Of a stretch of DNA of 10,480 bases, positions 1 through 7,008 are shown in pieces. The notes under the pieces were generated by a model, which had not been told where the DNA came from, searched no databases, and was given only the letters and a program-made list of their open reading frames with translations. Source of the DNA: Euperipatoides rowelli (lineage: Eukaryota; Onychophora; Udeonychophora; Euonychophora; Peripatopsidae); assembly GCA_003024985.2 (NCBI GenBank), contig PXIH01S0060549.1, one strand, 5' to 3'. Position numbers and translations under genes: made by a program. Every line of letters begins with the position of its first letter. Position 1 is the first letter of the stretch.

Positions 1-107
1 AAACTTTTTTTTAAAAAAAACTTGAAATATACAAAATTACTTTACTTGTTTGGTCATTTGTATTGTCAAAGAGGAAATAAGATTTTAAGACTGAAATAAT
101 TTCTCAG

Positions 108-113
108 TTTATT
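108..113 (-). promoter_or_regulatory. Candidate polyadenylation signal AATAAA
   Basis: The minus strand reads AATAAA downstream of the possible terminal exon at 201-266. In a 70% AT genome this hexamer is common by chance, so it only counts alongside that exon. Confidence 0.15.
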
Positions 114-200
114 GCTACAAACTTTAGGACCACCATGAAAGATCTTTTTTTTTTTTTTTTCAATTTAACAGTTGTTTTCTTGCTTTGTCATTGAAATTAA

Positions 201-266
201 TTAATTTCGCAAGTAATCTCTTTCATCGTTTTGTCGTGGATCAATTAATACTGCCAATTCTTTGAT
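201..266 (-). CDS. Possible short terminal coding exon, unrecognised
   Basis: Read on the minus strand, an AG (plus positions 267-268) is followed by 21 open codons and a TAA. They start IKELAVLIDP and continue with charged residues, including DERDYLRN at the end. An AATAAA on the same strand (plus 108-113) lies about 90 bases beyond the stop, so the arrangement could be a last coding exon with a short 3' UTR. The pyrimidine tract before the AG is weak and the peptide matches no family I know. If real, it could belong to the same minus-strand gene as the exon at 9246-9399, but nothing here shows that. It may equally be chance. Confidence 0.2.
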   Translation of the reverse strand: MKELAVLIDPRQNDERDYLRN

Positions 267-624
267 CTATTTATAAAACATGAAGATCAATGAGATTATG
301 ATGTATTTACAATATTTCGTTTTTATAGCTAAAACGAAAAATGAACAACTCTACTTATAATGAATTTTTTTTTTATGATATAAGTTTTTTTTCAAAATAC
401 AATAATCTTTATTGATGAAGTAGATCAGATGGTGTAGGTCAGGATCATTTTAAGTTTGGTTTATTACTTTCAAAAATTTATTGTGCCTCCTCTTATTTGT
501 CTTAAAAAAATTGGTCATGAAACCCCTCCTTTGACTTCCAAATTATATTTTATAATGTTATTAATTTAAAAGGTCAAAAATGACAGATTTCTTCCATCTT
601 AGCTTGCTATAACAGCGACTTAAA

Positions 625-770
625 AGCCTGTCAAAAATGATGGATACAGCTACATCTATGGACAGAATATAGAAAGAAAACATTTATGTCCCTAGATGTC
701 ACTGTAAGCAGTGTGACAGACATCACGACCAAAATGACCAACTGGCCTTTTATTATATTAGAAGAATAGA
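625..770 (+). other. Open stretch of about 40 codons around a short inverted repeat, unrecognised
   Basis: After a TGA the plus strand stays open for about 43 codons to a TAG. It includes an internal ATG at about 687 followed by MSLDVTVSSVTDITTKM. Base composition here is less AT-rich than the surroundings. The centre has a short imperfect inverted repeat (TGTCACTG ... CAGTGTGACA). I recognise no protein family. Alternatives are a remnant of a repeat or an old exon fragment. The case rests only on openness and composition. Confidence 0.15.
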
Positions 771-1516
771 TTGTATCACATGTAAATACATAGGATTGCA
801 TGTTGGATGATGCTAGACTTCTGACCTATTTATTACATGTACAACAACACTATATCGTGCAAAAGATAAAATACAAGATCTGTGGAAAAAAAGGTTAATA
901 ATGTGTTTATGTTGCAGTCACCAAAATTGTGTTCATGCATCAAATTGTGATGCACATTCTTTTGTTGATTCAAGTGAATTCTTGTTTCTTCTAATCTGTA
1001 AAACTTCCTCTAAATCTTTAAAATGAAAGTTAATGTTCTTGTGCTTAGAATGCCATCTAAATAGCAAGTATTGATAAGAATGCTTGCTAAAAACTTATCC
1101 ATTAATTCTTGAGAGTGGAGACAAACACCAAAAGGTAAGCAATTAATACAAAAGAGTCACTCCTGTATGGTAACTGAAATGAGTTAATAGTTGACCAGAA
1201 CTGCTGATAAAACTTGAGCAATTTCTAATTTATTAAACACAGAGTCTTGAGCCAATCTTGACAAGATTTCATGATTCAATGGCAAGGTATAATAATATCT
1301 TAATAGACAGACCTCTTTAAGTCAATCTTACAATTGGCACATATCCTATAAGTGCTATCTATTTTAAAAGATAGGTACCAGTACAATTTGTTCAGCTCAA
1401 TGGACGTTTGTGCATGAAGATTTTTCTCTCTGACTTGGTTTCATTGCAATACTTTATTTAATAAAACTGACTATTTTCCAGTCTTTACACTCTATGGATA
1501 TGAAAAGTAGGCTAAT

Positions 1517-1660
1517 ATGAATCATGTTTCTACTGTAAATAATAAAGTTAAACAGTCACAAATGAGTAACTATATCCAAGTCAGCGACAGTAATGACAAC
1601 ATAGATTCCTTGGACAGTATTATGATGACCGTGATGCCGATGCCGAATAGTGAAATTTAA
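1517..1660 (+). CDS. Hypothetical 47-residue ORF, Ser/Asp-rich
   Basis: An ATG preceded by an in-frame TAG opens 47 codons ending in TAA. The middle is acidic and serine-rich (VSDSNDNIDSLDS) and the end is methionine-rich (MMTVMPMP). The 3' half is visibly richer in G and C than its neighbours. The opposite strand is also open over about the same span, which weakens the case for either. There is no recognised domain, no splice context strong enough to call an exon, and no partner gene. Composition makes it slightly better than background. Confidence 0.2.
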   Translation: MNHVSTVNNKVKQSQMSNYIQVSDSNDNIDSLDSIMMTVMPMPNSEI

Positions 1661-1976
1661 TAACAAGGTTGGTTTTTGGTGTAATATTCTTTTAAACCAT
1701 TGTTAAAAGTGAATGTTGTTATCTTCGCTTTAATTATTGGAATAAAGTGAGTGAAGATTAGTCTCAAACATTTTATGAAATTTTTGGTCTGTCAGATTTT
1801 ATCAAAGTTATGGGGCAGTTTTTTTATTGTACTAAATAATTTGTTTCGTTCAAGACAAAATAAATGCTGAGAGCTTTGTTAATAAATTCAATGCTTTTCA
1901 AAATTATGAAGTAGTCTATGTAAGAAATGAAGACCCTGTTAAATATCCCGAATGGATTTAGCATGCAATAAATTAA

Positions 1977-2149
1977 ATTTATTATTTTCAGAAGTCTGGT
2001 ATTGTGGACAATTTTACTGCTAGTATTATTACATCATGCCTGGAGAAACCAAATTTGAAGTTGCTCGTATATTCTTTGATTTAAAGATAGCTGATAATAT
2101 TGATATAAATGATATATCTGTAGTCTTCGAATATAGCAATGTTAAGTAG
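1977..2149 (+). pseudogene. Possible protein-coding remnant in two overlapping frames
   Basis: A plausible acceptor (TTATTTTCAG ending at 1991) precedes an open frame reading KSGIVDNFTASIITSCLEKP and ending in TAA at 2082-2084. A second frame starts with ATG at 2036 and gives 37 residues (MPGETKFEVARIFFDLK ... VVFEYSNVK) to a TAG at 2147-2149. Both have protein-like composition. Neither matches a family I can name. It may be a frameshifted fragment of an old mobile-element protein or exon, or chance in low-complexity DNA. Confidence 0.15.
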
Positions 2150-2306
2150 TTTCTTTCTTTTTTTTAAAAAAATAAATCTGGCCTCCAAAGGGAGAAGAGA
2201 TGTATTTTTTGTTGGTTAATTAATTATAAATACAATAAATCATTAGCAATACTACATCAGAAACAGGATGGCATACTAGGCAAAAATCCAAAGTGAGCTG
2301 TTAAAG

Positions 2307-2436
2307 CTAGGGAGAAAAAAACATTCCATAACCTTGTCCCCAGCATCTGTTATAGGCCTAGTAAGACAAGTGCTCCACCACTCGACCACCAGATCTTGAC
2401 GTGTTAAGTACTTTCTCAAAATTCTAGGGAGAAAAA
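2307..2436 (-). mobile_element. Short tRNA-like retroposon fragment with possible target-site duplication
   Basis: A 13-bp direct repeat, CTAGGGAGAAAAA, occurs at 2307-2319 and 2424-2436. Between them, on the minus strand, is a tRNA-like head with a good box A-like sequence (TGGTCGAGTGG). No clear box B is visible and the end toward 2320 is a T run rather than an A tail. The box A resembles that of the SINE at 10169-10405 (GGGTCGAGTGG). The direct repeat suggests target-site duplication around a small retroposed tRNA-like RNA, but AG-rich repeats of this kind also arise by chance and CTAGGGAGAAA recurs near 9532. Confidence 0.35.
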
Positions 2437-2651
2437 GAATCTTCTATTATTGCCTGGAAGTGGATCATTCGATTCAGGATTGTAAGAAGACTTATTGCAA
2501 TAATTGGAAAACAATGTTTGATAAACAACATACATGTAAGCTCTCATATGCTGCTAAATTGAAAGTGTCTCAGAAATTTGTTAAAAAGCTAAGCCTAACC
2601 CTAATCCTTGCTTAAGCAATTTAGATTAGTTTCTAGAATGAAGTTCTAATC
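2437..2651. other. AT-rich spacer
   Basis: No coding or RNA feature is recognised. It contains CCTAACCCTAA near 2593-2603, which is less than two telomere-type units and not meaningful alone. The last bases, TTCTAATC at 2644-2651, may be part of the target duplication of the adjacent hAT-like element. Confidence 0.4.
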
Positions 2652-2852
2652 CAGGTCTGCTCAACCAGTCGATCACGATCGACCAGTCGATCTTTTGGAA
2701 AATTTCAGTCGATCTCCAATTCATAATATACTGTATAAGAAAAATCAATAAAAGCCTAATTAAGTAGGTTAATGGTTAATTCGGCATTTCGGCTAAATCT
2801 TATCAAAATATGTGCATTAATTCATTTCTAATGTGATTTCTTTTTACCGTTA

Positions 2853-2898
2853 CGTTAATAAATCAAATCTATGGNAGCTGCCATTTTGAAACTGAAAA
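2853..2898 (+). repeat. Internal direct repeat of the hAT-like element, copy 1
   Basis: These 46 bases recur at 3257-3302 at a constant offset of 404, matching at every readable position. A weaker match continues a few bases to the left (TACC-like on both sides). The unresolved N at 2875 lines up with G at 3279. The second copy lies just inside the right terminus, so an internal or subterminal duplication formed this element. Confidence 0.85.
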
Positions 2899-2947
2899 CG
2901 AGGGAGGTATCACGAGACTTACGTTTGTCTCATGAGTTGAGTTCTAA

Positions 2948-3000
2948 ATGTTTTTTTTTAAAAAAAAACATCAACGAGATAGAACTACTGTATCTCGTTG
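2948..3000. repeat. Two adjacent perfect inverted repeats
   Basis: 2948-2971 is a perfect 24-bp palindrome, ATG T9 A9 CAT. It abuts a second perfect hairpin with arms CAACGAGATA (2972-2981) and TATCTCGTTG (2991-3000) and a 9-base loop. Both lie near the middle of the hAT-like element. They may be internal folding structure of a MITE-like element or a hotspot from palindrome-mediated rearrangement. Confidence 0.8.
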
Positions 3001-3065
3001 AAATAAAATCCTATTTATTGAAACAAAAAAAACGTGAGTTACACTTTTTAATAATATTAAAATGA

Positions 3066-3092
3066 AATAATACATTGCATAATAATACATTG
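3066..3092 (+). repeat. Short direct repeat AATAATACATTG
   Basis: The 12-mer occurs at 3066-3077 and 3081-3092 inside the hAT-like element, separated by three bases. It is probably slippage in AT-rich sequence. Confidence 0.5.
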
Positions 3093-3256
3093 TAAACATA
3101 TGTCAAGAATTAATAAAGGTAAGATAATTTTCTTTTTTAACTGTTGGATCAGCCGTAAACATTTCTAATCAAAAATTACAGTACAGCACATTTTTAGTAA
3201 CATCATATAAAGGATAGATAATTTTATTTTTGTAAGATTGTAAACTATACCATTCC

Positions 3257-3302
3257 CGTTAATAAATCAAATCTATGGGAGCTGCCATTTTGAAACTGAA
3301 AA
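3257..3302 (+). repeat. Internal direct repeat of the hAT-like element, copy 2
   Basis: This is the second copy of the 46-bp repeat at 2853-2898, followed by the G-run and TCGATCGC subterminal motif of the right end. The near identity of the copies, against a decayed surrounding, suggests that the duplication is fairly recent or that one copy was converted by the other. Confidence 0.85.
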
Positions 3303-3397
3303 GGATGGGGGGGTCGATCGCAAAAAATTAGAAAAATGATAAGTAACTTTTAAAGGTTGAGCACGCCTGCAAGTCTAATCTATTAAACTATAAGTTG

Positions 3398-3640
3398 CCC
3401 TTCAGGTGTCTTGATGACAGATTCGACTCCTGCTGCTGCTGGTCACATGCACGAGTAAAAAGCAATTTTTCATAAGGATTTATTTCCTGCTTTACTTTAA
3501 TTCTAATTTATTTAAATTATTTTCTAATAAGTTTAATTAAAGTTATTGATTGATGTGGGTTGATATTTATGAGTAATCTTAAGTTCATATCAACCCACAT
3601 CAATTACATTAAGCTATTTATTGATAAATAACTGCAAAAA
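3398..3640 (+). mobile_element. SINE-like repeat, copy 1 (head truncated, intact hairpin)
   Basis: This stretch aligns with the SINE at 10169-10405. The head shares CCCTTC and GTCTTGATGAC, and here has a recognisable RNA polymerase III box B-like motif, AGATTCGACTCC (3419-3430). The box A part is missing, apparently by a short deletion. The body from about 3491 (ACTTTAATTC, AATTATTTTCT, TTAAAGTTATT, ATTGATG, ATTAAGCTATTT, TTGATAA) matches the other copy in the same order. This copy keeps an 18-bp perfect hairpin (3549-3566 with 3587-3604) which the other has largely lost. I see no clear target-site duplication. It sits about 30 bp from the right end of the hAT-like element. Confidence 0.6.
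3549..3604. repeat. 18-bp perfect inverted repeat within SINE-like copy 1
   Basis: Arms 3549-3566 and 3587-3604 are exact reverse complements (core TGATGTGGGTTGATAT / ATATCAACCCACATCA) around a 20-base loop. In the related copy at 10169-10405 the left arm is mostly deleted and the right arm survives as ATATCAAGCCACAT. The hairpin was therefore likely part of the ancestral repeat body. Confidence 0.85.
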
Positions 3641-4462
3641 ATAAATTAAGTGTTTTGTGTCACTGGACTGACAAATTGATCAGCCAAATGGATATCTAAG
3701 TCATCCTTGTAGGTTGAATACGGTAATGCTTAATCTTTGATAATTTTCTACAAAGTTTGCTACCAAGTCACATGATTATTGTTCCAATTTTTAAATTTAA
3801 AATGTTCAATATGAGCAAATAATTTTGCTATGTTTGTTTTAGGTAACTTTGGCAGTATTAGGGTACACAAAATATTATAAAGTAGTATTACCAAGACACT
3901 TCAATTTTCACGAACTTGTAATTAATTTACTTATAAGAAGAATGAAGTTGCTGACTGCACCTTGAACAGTTTAGAATACTTTGGGATGAATGCATCAAGT
4001 GTCGAAATTCAAAAAATGTTAAGATTAATATTATTGTAAATATACATTTATTGACACATAAAAATTTATCCTTGTTTCAAATTTATTGTTATGTCTTAAT
4101 GGCTGTATAGGAAATAGGTCAGGATTAACATAAGATAAATATGTTTATTAGAATTCATACGACCTCTAGTGAGCTGTGAGCTATACTAGGGTTTCTCTCA
4201 TGTAGAAATCACGAATTTTAATAAGAAATGTGAAAAACAGTTTAATTAATTATGAAGTAATTAAAAGTGCTTAAGTATTATAATTTTGGCTTTGTTGGTT
4301 GTAAAAACAAGAACAAAAATTAAAATCTCGGTAGGTTTAAAATATTGCAGGAAGTCATCATTAAAGACTAATACTAGGCCTATATCGTTGAATGGTGCTT
4401 CTTACTGTAAGTAAATATAGTGTGTATTGTGATATTGAGTTCGTAAAGAAATTGGATAAAAT
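3641..4462. other. Unassigned AT-rich stretch upstream of LINE ORF1
   Basis: No gene is recognised. The last part may be the 5' UTR of the LINE beginning at 4463, but no boundary or target-site duplication could be found. Short AT repeats only. Confidence 0.4.
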
Positions 4463-5051
4463 GCAGAATAATAGTGAAGTAGCACAATTTATGCTAAGCA
4501 GATGTTATTGGAAAACTTTGTAAGATATAAATCGTTACAAGTCGCCTACAACTAATGTATTTACATTTGTTGATATGAATTTTTAAAATCAAAGTTGTGC
4601 TATGGAGCATATAATTAATTTTTTGGTTGCAGTTGGTATACTGCAGATTTTGAAGGAATTTACTAAGTTGAATGTGTCTGTATACCACTTTATTGCTTTC
4701 ACAAAAGAACAGGCAATGGAAATATTTAAAAAGATTTTTTACAAGACTGAATGATAAAATAGTGTTATTTGCTGATATGGTTGGGTATCTGATATTGTGA
4801 AGTTATCGATTATATGGATGCCTGTCAGAGTAATTTTAGCTGAGTTGGCTCAAATATTGGATAAGTATGGAGACATGGTTTCAGATTATCCTACAAAAAA
4901 CATGAAGCTGATAATTGTGTTTATAATTTGACCCCTTTTCATATTACAATGATTATAAAAGATAATATGACTATTAATGATATCCCCTATAAAATTATGT
5001 CAGCTGAAAAAAATAAAGGGCTGGGTCAGTGTGATAAGGAGAAAATCTGTC

Positions 5052-5152
5052 TGTTATAGATGCTTGAGAGAAGACCATAGTATTAGGAAGTGTGATTATA
5101 AATGGTGCAAAAAATGTCCTAGTCACCATAAAAGGGGGGGGGGGTAAATTGT
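5052..5152 (+). other. Paired zinc-knuckle motif of LINE ORF1
   Basis: Knuckle 1 has cysteines at 5052, 5061 and 5091 and histidine at 5076, the exact CCHC spacing. Knuckle 2 runs C 5106, C 5115, HH 5124-5129 and C 5150, with the frame broken in the G run. In retrotransposon gag-like proteins such knuckles bind the element RNA. Their survival despite decay around them makes the ORF1 assignment secure. Confidence 0.8.
5134..5144 (+). repeat. 11-base G run causing an apparent frameshift in ORF1
   Basis: Frames before and after this homopolymer differ by an amount that one extra G, or two fewer, would fix. Similar G runs occur at 5471-5480 and 5763-5770. The length may be a true slippage mutation or a sequencing or assembly error. 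Confidence 0.7.
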
Positions 5153-5496
5153 CCTAATGCCTACAGGAATGTGTTAATGGTAGATAATATAAATAATGAT
5201 GAAATTCAAGAATCAATGCAAATGAAAGGTGATATGGATGATGGTGAAAGCTATGAGCAAGGAGGTTACGAAGAGGAGGCTGTTTCACCTTTGATGTCTG
5301 AGGAAGAGAGCCTGGGTGAGCTGGAAAGTGTAAATGATATGAAGGATAAAATAGTGATTGCATTGGCAGATAAAATGTGCAACAGGAGAATAAGAGTAAG
5401 AAAATATAGAAGATGTGGAATTATCAAACTAGTCAGCAGATGCAGCAGGATGATACAGTGAAAAATGGAAGGGGGGGGGGATACAGAAAAGATTAA

Positions 5497-5841
5497 AATT
5501 GGAAAAATTAACGAAAATTGTGCAGTGGATGGAATGGTTGGGATTTATAAAGTGTACTTATTACTAAGTGTATTAAAAATTATAGGGTGTTGTGTGTATG
5601 GAAATAGCGAATATTGTATTTTGGTAATTGGTAAAAAGGGAAAGGGAATGTATGTTAATTGTGGTATAGGATACGGTATTTTGTTTGGAAGGGTAAATAA
5701 ATATATAGGGAGGTAATTGAAGTTTGAGACATCTTTAAAGTGAATTTATTCATTAGAGTTGAGGGGGGGGAAGTGTTTTTTCTTTTTTTGTAATGCAGAA
5801 ATATGTTGTTATAATAAGGGGAAAAAGGGGGGTGGGTGGGT
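5497..5841 (+). other. LINE spacer between ORF1 and ORF2, with an unrecognised 83-codon ORF
   Basis: This part of the element contains an ORF at 5465-5716 (ATG to TAA, 83 residues; EKIKIGKINENCAV near the start, then a hydrophobic Tyr/Cys/Gly-rich tail). I see no domain in it. Its overlap with the end of ORF1 and its G-run start suggest a chance ORF or a shifted ORF1 tail. Further G-rich runs at 5761-5770 and 5826-5840 lie just before ORF2. Confidence 0.4.
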
Positions 5842-6453
5842 AAAAGTATTATAAAACGGGGAGTAATGCACAACGATTTAAATTTGCAACCATAAATGTG
5901 CAAGGGTTAAACAGTTATAGTAAAAGAAAAAAATTGTTGAATATTTTTGTTAATGCAGGATATAGAGGTAGAATTTTTGCAAGAAACGAAGATTAGAGAT
6001 AGGGCTAATATAAATTTAGACATGATTAAGAAATATTATACAATTTTACAGGGAAATTTAGTTAAATCAAATAGGGGTGTAATGATATTAATAATGAATG
6101 ACTTGCCTTATACAGATACTAAAATAATAATAATAAAAAACTAGGTATTTGGTGGTTAACATAAAAATTATGGGGGAGGTATATACATTAGTTAATTTTT
6201 AAGGTCCGAATAATGGGGCTCAAAATAAAATTCAATTTATGGAGGTTTTGTCTTTCTGGTTTGTCAAATAGTCATTATTTCTGTTGATTTTTAACTTGTG
6301 ACATGAATGATAAACCTCAATATAAACAAATTTTTCAAAATTTGAATCTGATTGATATTGCACAAAGATTAAGTCTGATCATCAGCCTACACACTTGGCA
6401 GGGTCTTTTAATAGAATAAACTATAATATTTATTTCACATAATTTGGTTGATA
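5842..6453 (+). pseudogene. LINE ORF2, endonuclease domain, broken
   Basis: The apurinic/apyrimidinic-type endonuclease nicks target DNA for target-primed reverse transcription. Visible motifs in order: FKFATINVQGLNS from about 5874 (the N-V-Q-G-L start with the metal-site Asn); after a frameshift near 5940, DIEVEFLQETKI (5956-5991, with the metal-binding Glu); LVVNIKIMGEVYTLVNF followed by GPNN at about 6150-6214, where the usual Tyr before GPN is a TAA stop at 6200-6202; a degraded DFN-like stretch; QYKQIFQNLNLIDIAQR at about 6320-6370; and in another frame HLAGSFNRINYNIYFT, matching the W-x-S-x-R-I-D-Y-I region. The final SDH motif is not seen. Sequence stops resembling the LINE at about 6450, where the minus-strand insertion begins. 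Confidence 0.8.
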
Positions 6454-6479
6454 TTTTTTTTTTAAAGTAAACCCTTTAC

Positions 6480-6485
6480 TTTATT
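6480..6485 (-). promoter_or_regulatory. Polyadenylation signal AATAAA of the retroposed fragment
   Basis: The minus strand has AATAAA 16 bases before the A10 tract at plus 6454-6463, the usual distance for mRNA cleavage and polyadenylation. Between them is the perfect hairpin AAAGTAAA / TTTACTTT. Confidence 0.6.
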
Positions 6486-6865
6486 TACCATAAACACTCA
6501 ATATTACATTTATATTTGTTATATCCACATGCCATCATCATAGTACACAGTATACAACACAACATATAGTTTTTATACATTTCATTGCCTCTTTCAGTCT
6601 CATTCATCATAGGTAGCCTTATGTGGCCCACATATTTATTTTATAGCAAGCACTAACTTTATGATTTTAGTGACTCTCAGCTTTCCATTTTTTACCATAT
6701 ATATATAGAATACTGCAAGTTCATTTGCATCAGAAACATTTCCAATGGCATCAATCTATTACCAACAAACACTGATTGGTATCGTATATACCATATTTTT
6801 TTTATACATTAACAATATGAAGTAGAATATATCCATATTATTAGCACAAAACTGAAATAATTTAT

Positions 6866-6961
6866 CTATGGTTTGCGCCTTCCATTAATGCCAAACACAG
6901 CTTTAGTCCAATTCCTCAGTTGCTCAAAATATCTACACTCAAACATCACATATTTCAATAG
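6866..6961 (-). pseudogene. C-terminal 31-codon protein fragment in the minus-strand insertion
   Basis: On the minus strand, after an in-frame TAA, it reads LLKYVMFECRYFEQLRNW, then TKAVFGINGRRKP, and stops at TAG (plus 6866-6868). The pattern KYVMFEC..FEQLR is reminiscent of the EHVLFEC..Y..LR region near the C terminus of Jockey/I/R1-type LINEs, with H replaced by Y. This is a resemblance from memory and weak. It could instead be the end of a cellular gene copied through its mRNA. Confidence 0.35.
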
Positions 6962-7008
6962 TTATATAGCAAGATCTTATATATATGGTAAAGAGGAAAA
7001 ATGATTGA

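Larger units (their letters stand above)
1..2306. other. AT-rich non-coding stretch, no recognised gene
   Basis: Both strands are dense in stops and in A or T homopolymers (for example T runs at 147-160 and in 361-395). No domain, tRNA or rRNA is recognisable. A perfect 16-bp palindrome, GAAATTAATTAATTTC, lies at 193-208 but is simple AT sequence. Four short open stretches (201-266 minus, about 625-770 plus, 1517-1660 plus, about 1977-2149 plus) are listed separately with low confidence. The rest is most simply intron or intergenic DNA, possibly including old unrecognised repeats. Confidence 0.6.
2652..3369. mobile_element. Non-autonomous hAT-like DNA transposon (718 bp)
   Basis: The ends form an imperfect terminal inverted repeat. 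The left end is CAGGTCTGCTCAACC at 2652-2666. The right end, read on the minus strand, is CAGGCGTGCTCAACC (plus 3355-3369): 13 of 15 bases match. CAGG starts and TCGATC-rich subterminal motifs (left 2668-2715, right around 3311-3321) are typical of animal hAT elements. No transposase ORF remains; the longest open stretch, about 2871-3065, is only 64 codons and unlike a transposase. hAT elements make 8-bp target duplications. Here TTCTAATC (2644-2651) resembles GTCTAATC (3373-3380), 7 of 8, but the right copy sits 3 bases beyond the inverted repeat, so the duplication is uncertain. Confidence 0.7.
4463..5496 (+). pseudogene. LINE ORF1 (nucleic-acid-binding protein), frameshifted
   Basis: ORF1 proteins of these elements coat the element RNA. 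Starting at ATG 4463 (MQNNSEVAQ), coding-like pieces follow in changing frames: FVRYKSLQ, TNVFTFVDMN, ILKEFTKLNVSVYHFIAF, YNLTPFHITMIIKDNMTIND and IKGWVSVIRRKSV. The last leads into a zinc knuckle at 5052-5093, CYRCLREDHSIRKC, which fits C-X2-C-X4-H-X4-C exactly. A second knuckle starts with C at 5106 and C at 5115, has H at 5124-5129, and gets its last C at 5150 only after a frame change across an 11-G run (5134-5144). An acidic tail follows (5171-5400, DDGESYEQGGYEEEA). It ends at TGA 5459-5461, or in another frame with a Gln-rich NYQTSQQMQQDD end at TAA 5494-5496. Confidence 0.75.
6454..7000 (-). mobile_element. Minus-strand polyadenylated retroposed fragment splitting the LINE
   Basis: Strand composition flips here from G-rich to C-rich on the plus strand. 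Read on the minus strand it ends with AATAAA (plus 6480-6485), a perfect 8-bp hairpin with 3-base loop (plus 6464-6482) and then ten A (plus 6454-6463). That is the signature of a reverse-transcribed polyadenylated RNA. Near its 5' end it carries a 31-codon reading frame (plus 6866-6961), followed by about 380 bases of 3' UTR-like sequence. The right boundary near 7000 is approximate and I could not find a target-site duplication. Part of the LINE between endonuclease and reverse transcriptase is missing as well, so a deletion accompanied or followed the insertion. Alternatives are a genuine last exon of a host gene or the 3' end of another LINE family. Confidence 0.55.

Noticed and set aside
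1090-1140. Plus-strand exon ending CACCAAAAG before GTAAGC
   Set aside because: The donor looks good, but only about 17 codons are open, no acceptor was found and the peptide matches nothing.
2593-2603. CCTAACCCTAA as an interstitial telomere repeat
   Set aside because: Fewer than two units; expected by chance in DNA of this composition.
2871-3065. 64-codon plus-strand ORF inside the hAT-like element
   Set aside because: It crosses the N, the palindromes and poly(T)/poly(A) runs, and resembles no transposase. Chance ORF.
4494-4688. 64-codon minus-strand ORF
   Set aside because: It lies opposite LINE ORF1 coding pieces that form a coherent series; no motif of its own.
5154-5363. 69-codon minus-strand ORF opposite LINE ORF1
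   Set aside because: It is the complement of the acidic ORF1 tail. Its His/Pro/Leu-rich composition is what the reverse strand of that sequence would give.
5655-5903. 82-codon minus-strand ORF
   Set aside because: It overlaps the LINE ORF1-ORF2 spacer and the endonuclease start on the other strand, with low-complexity composition and no domain.
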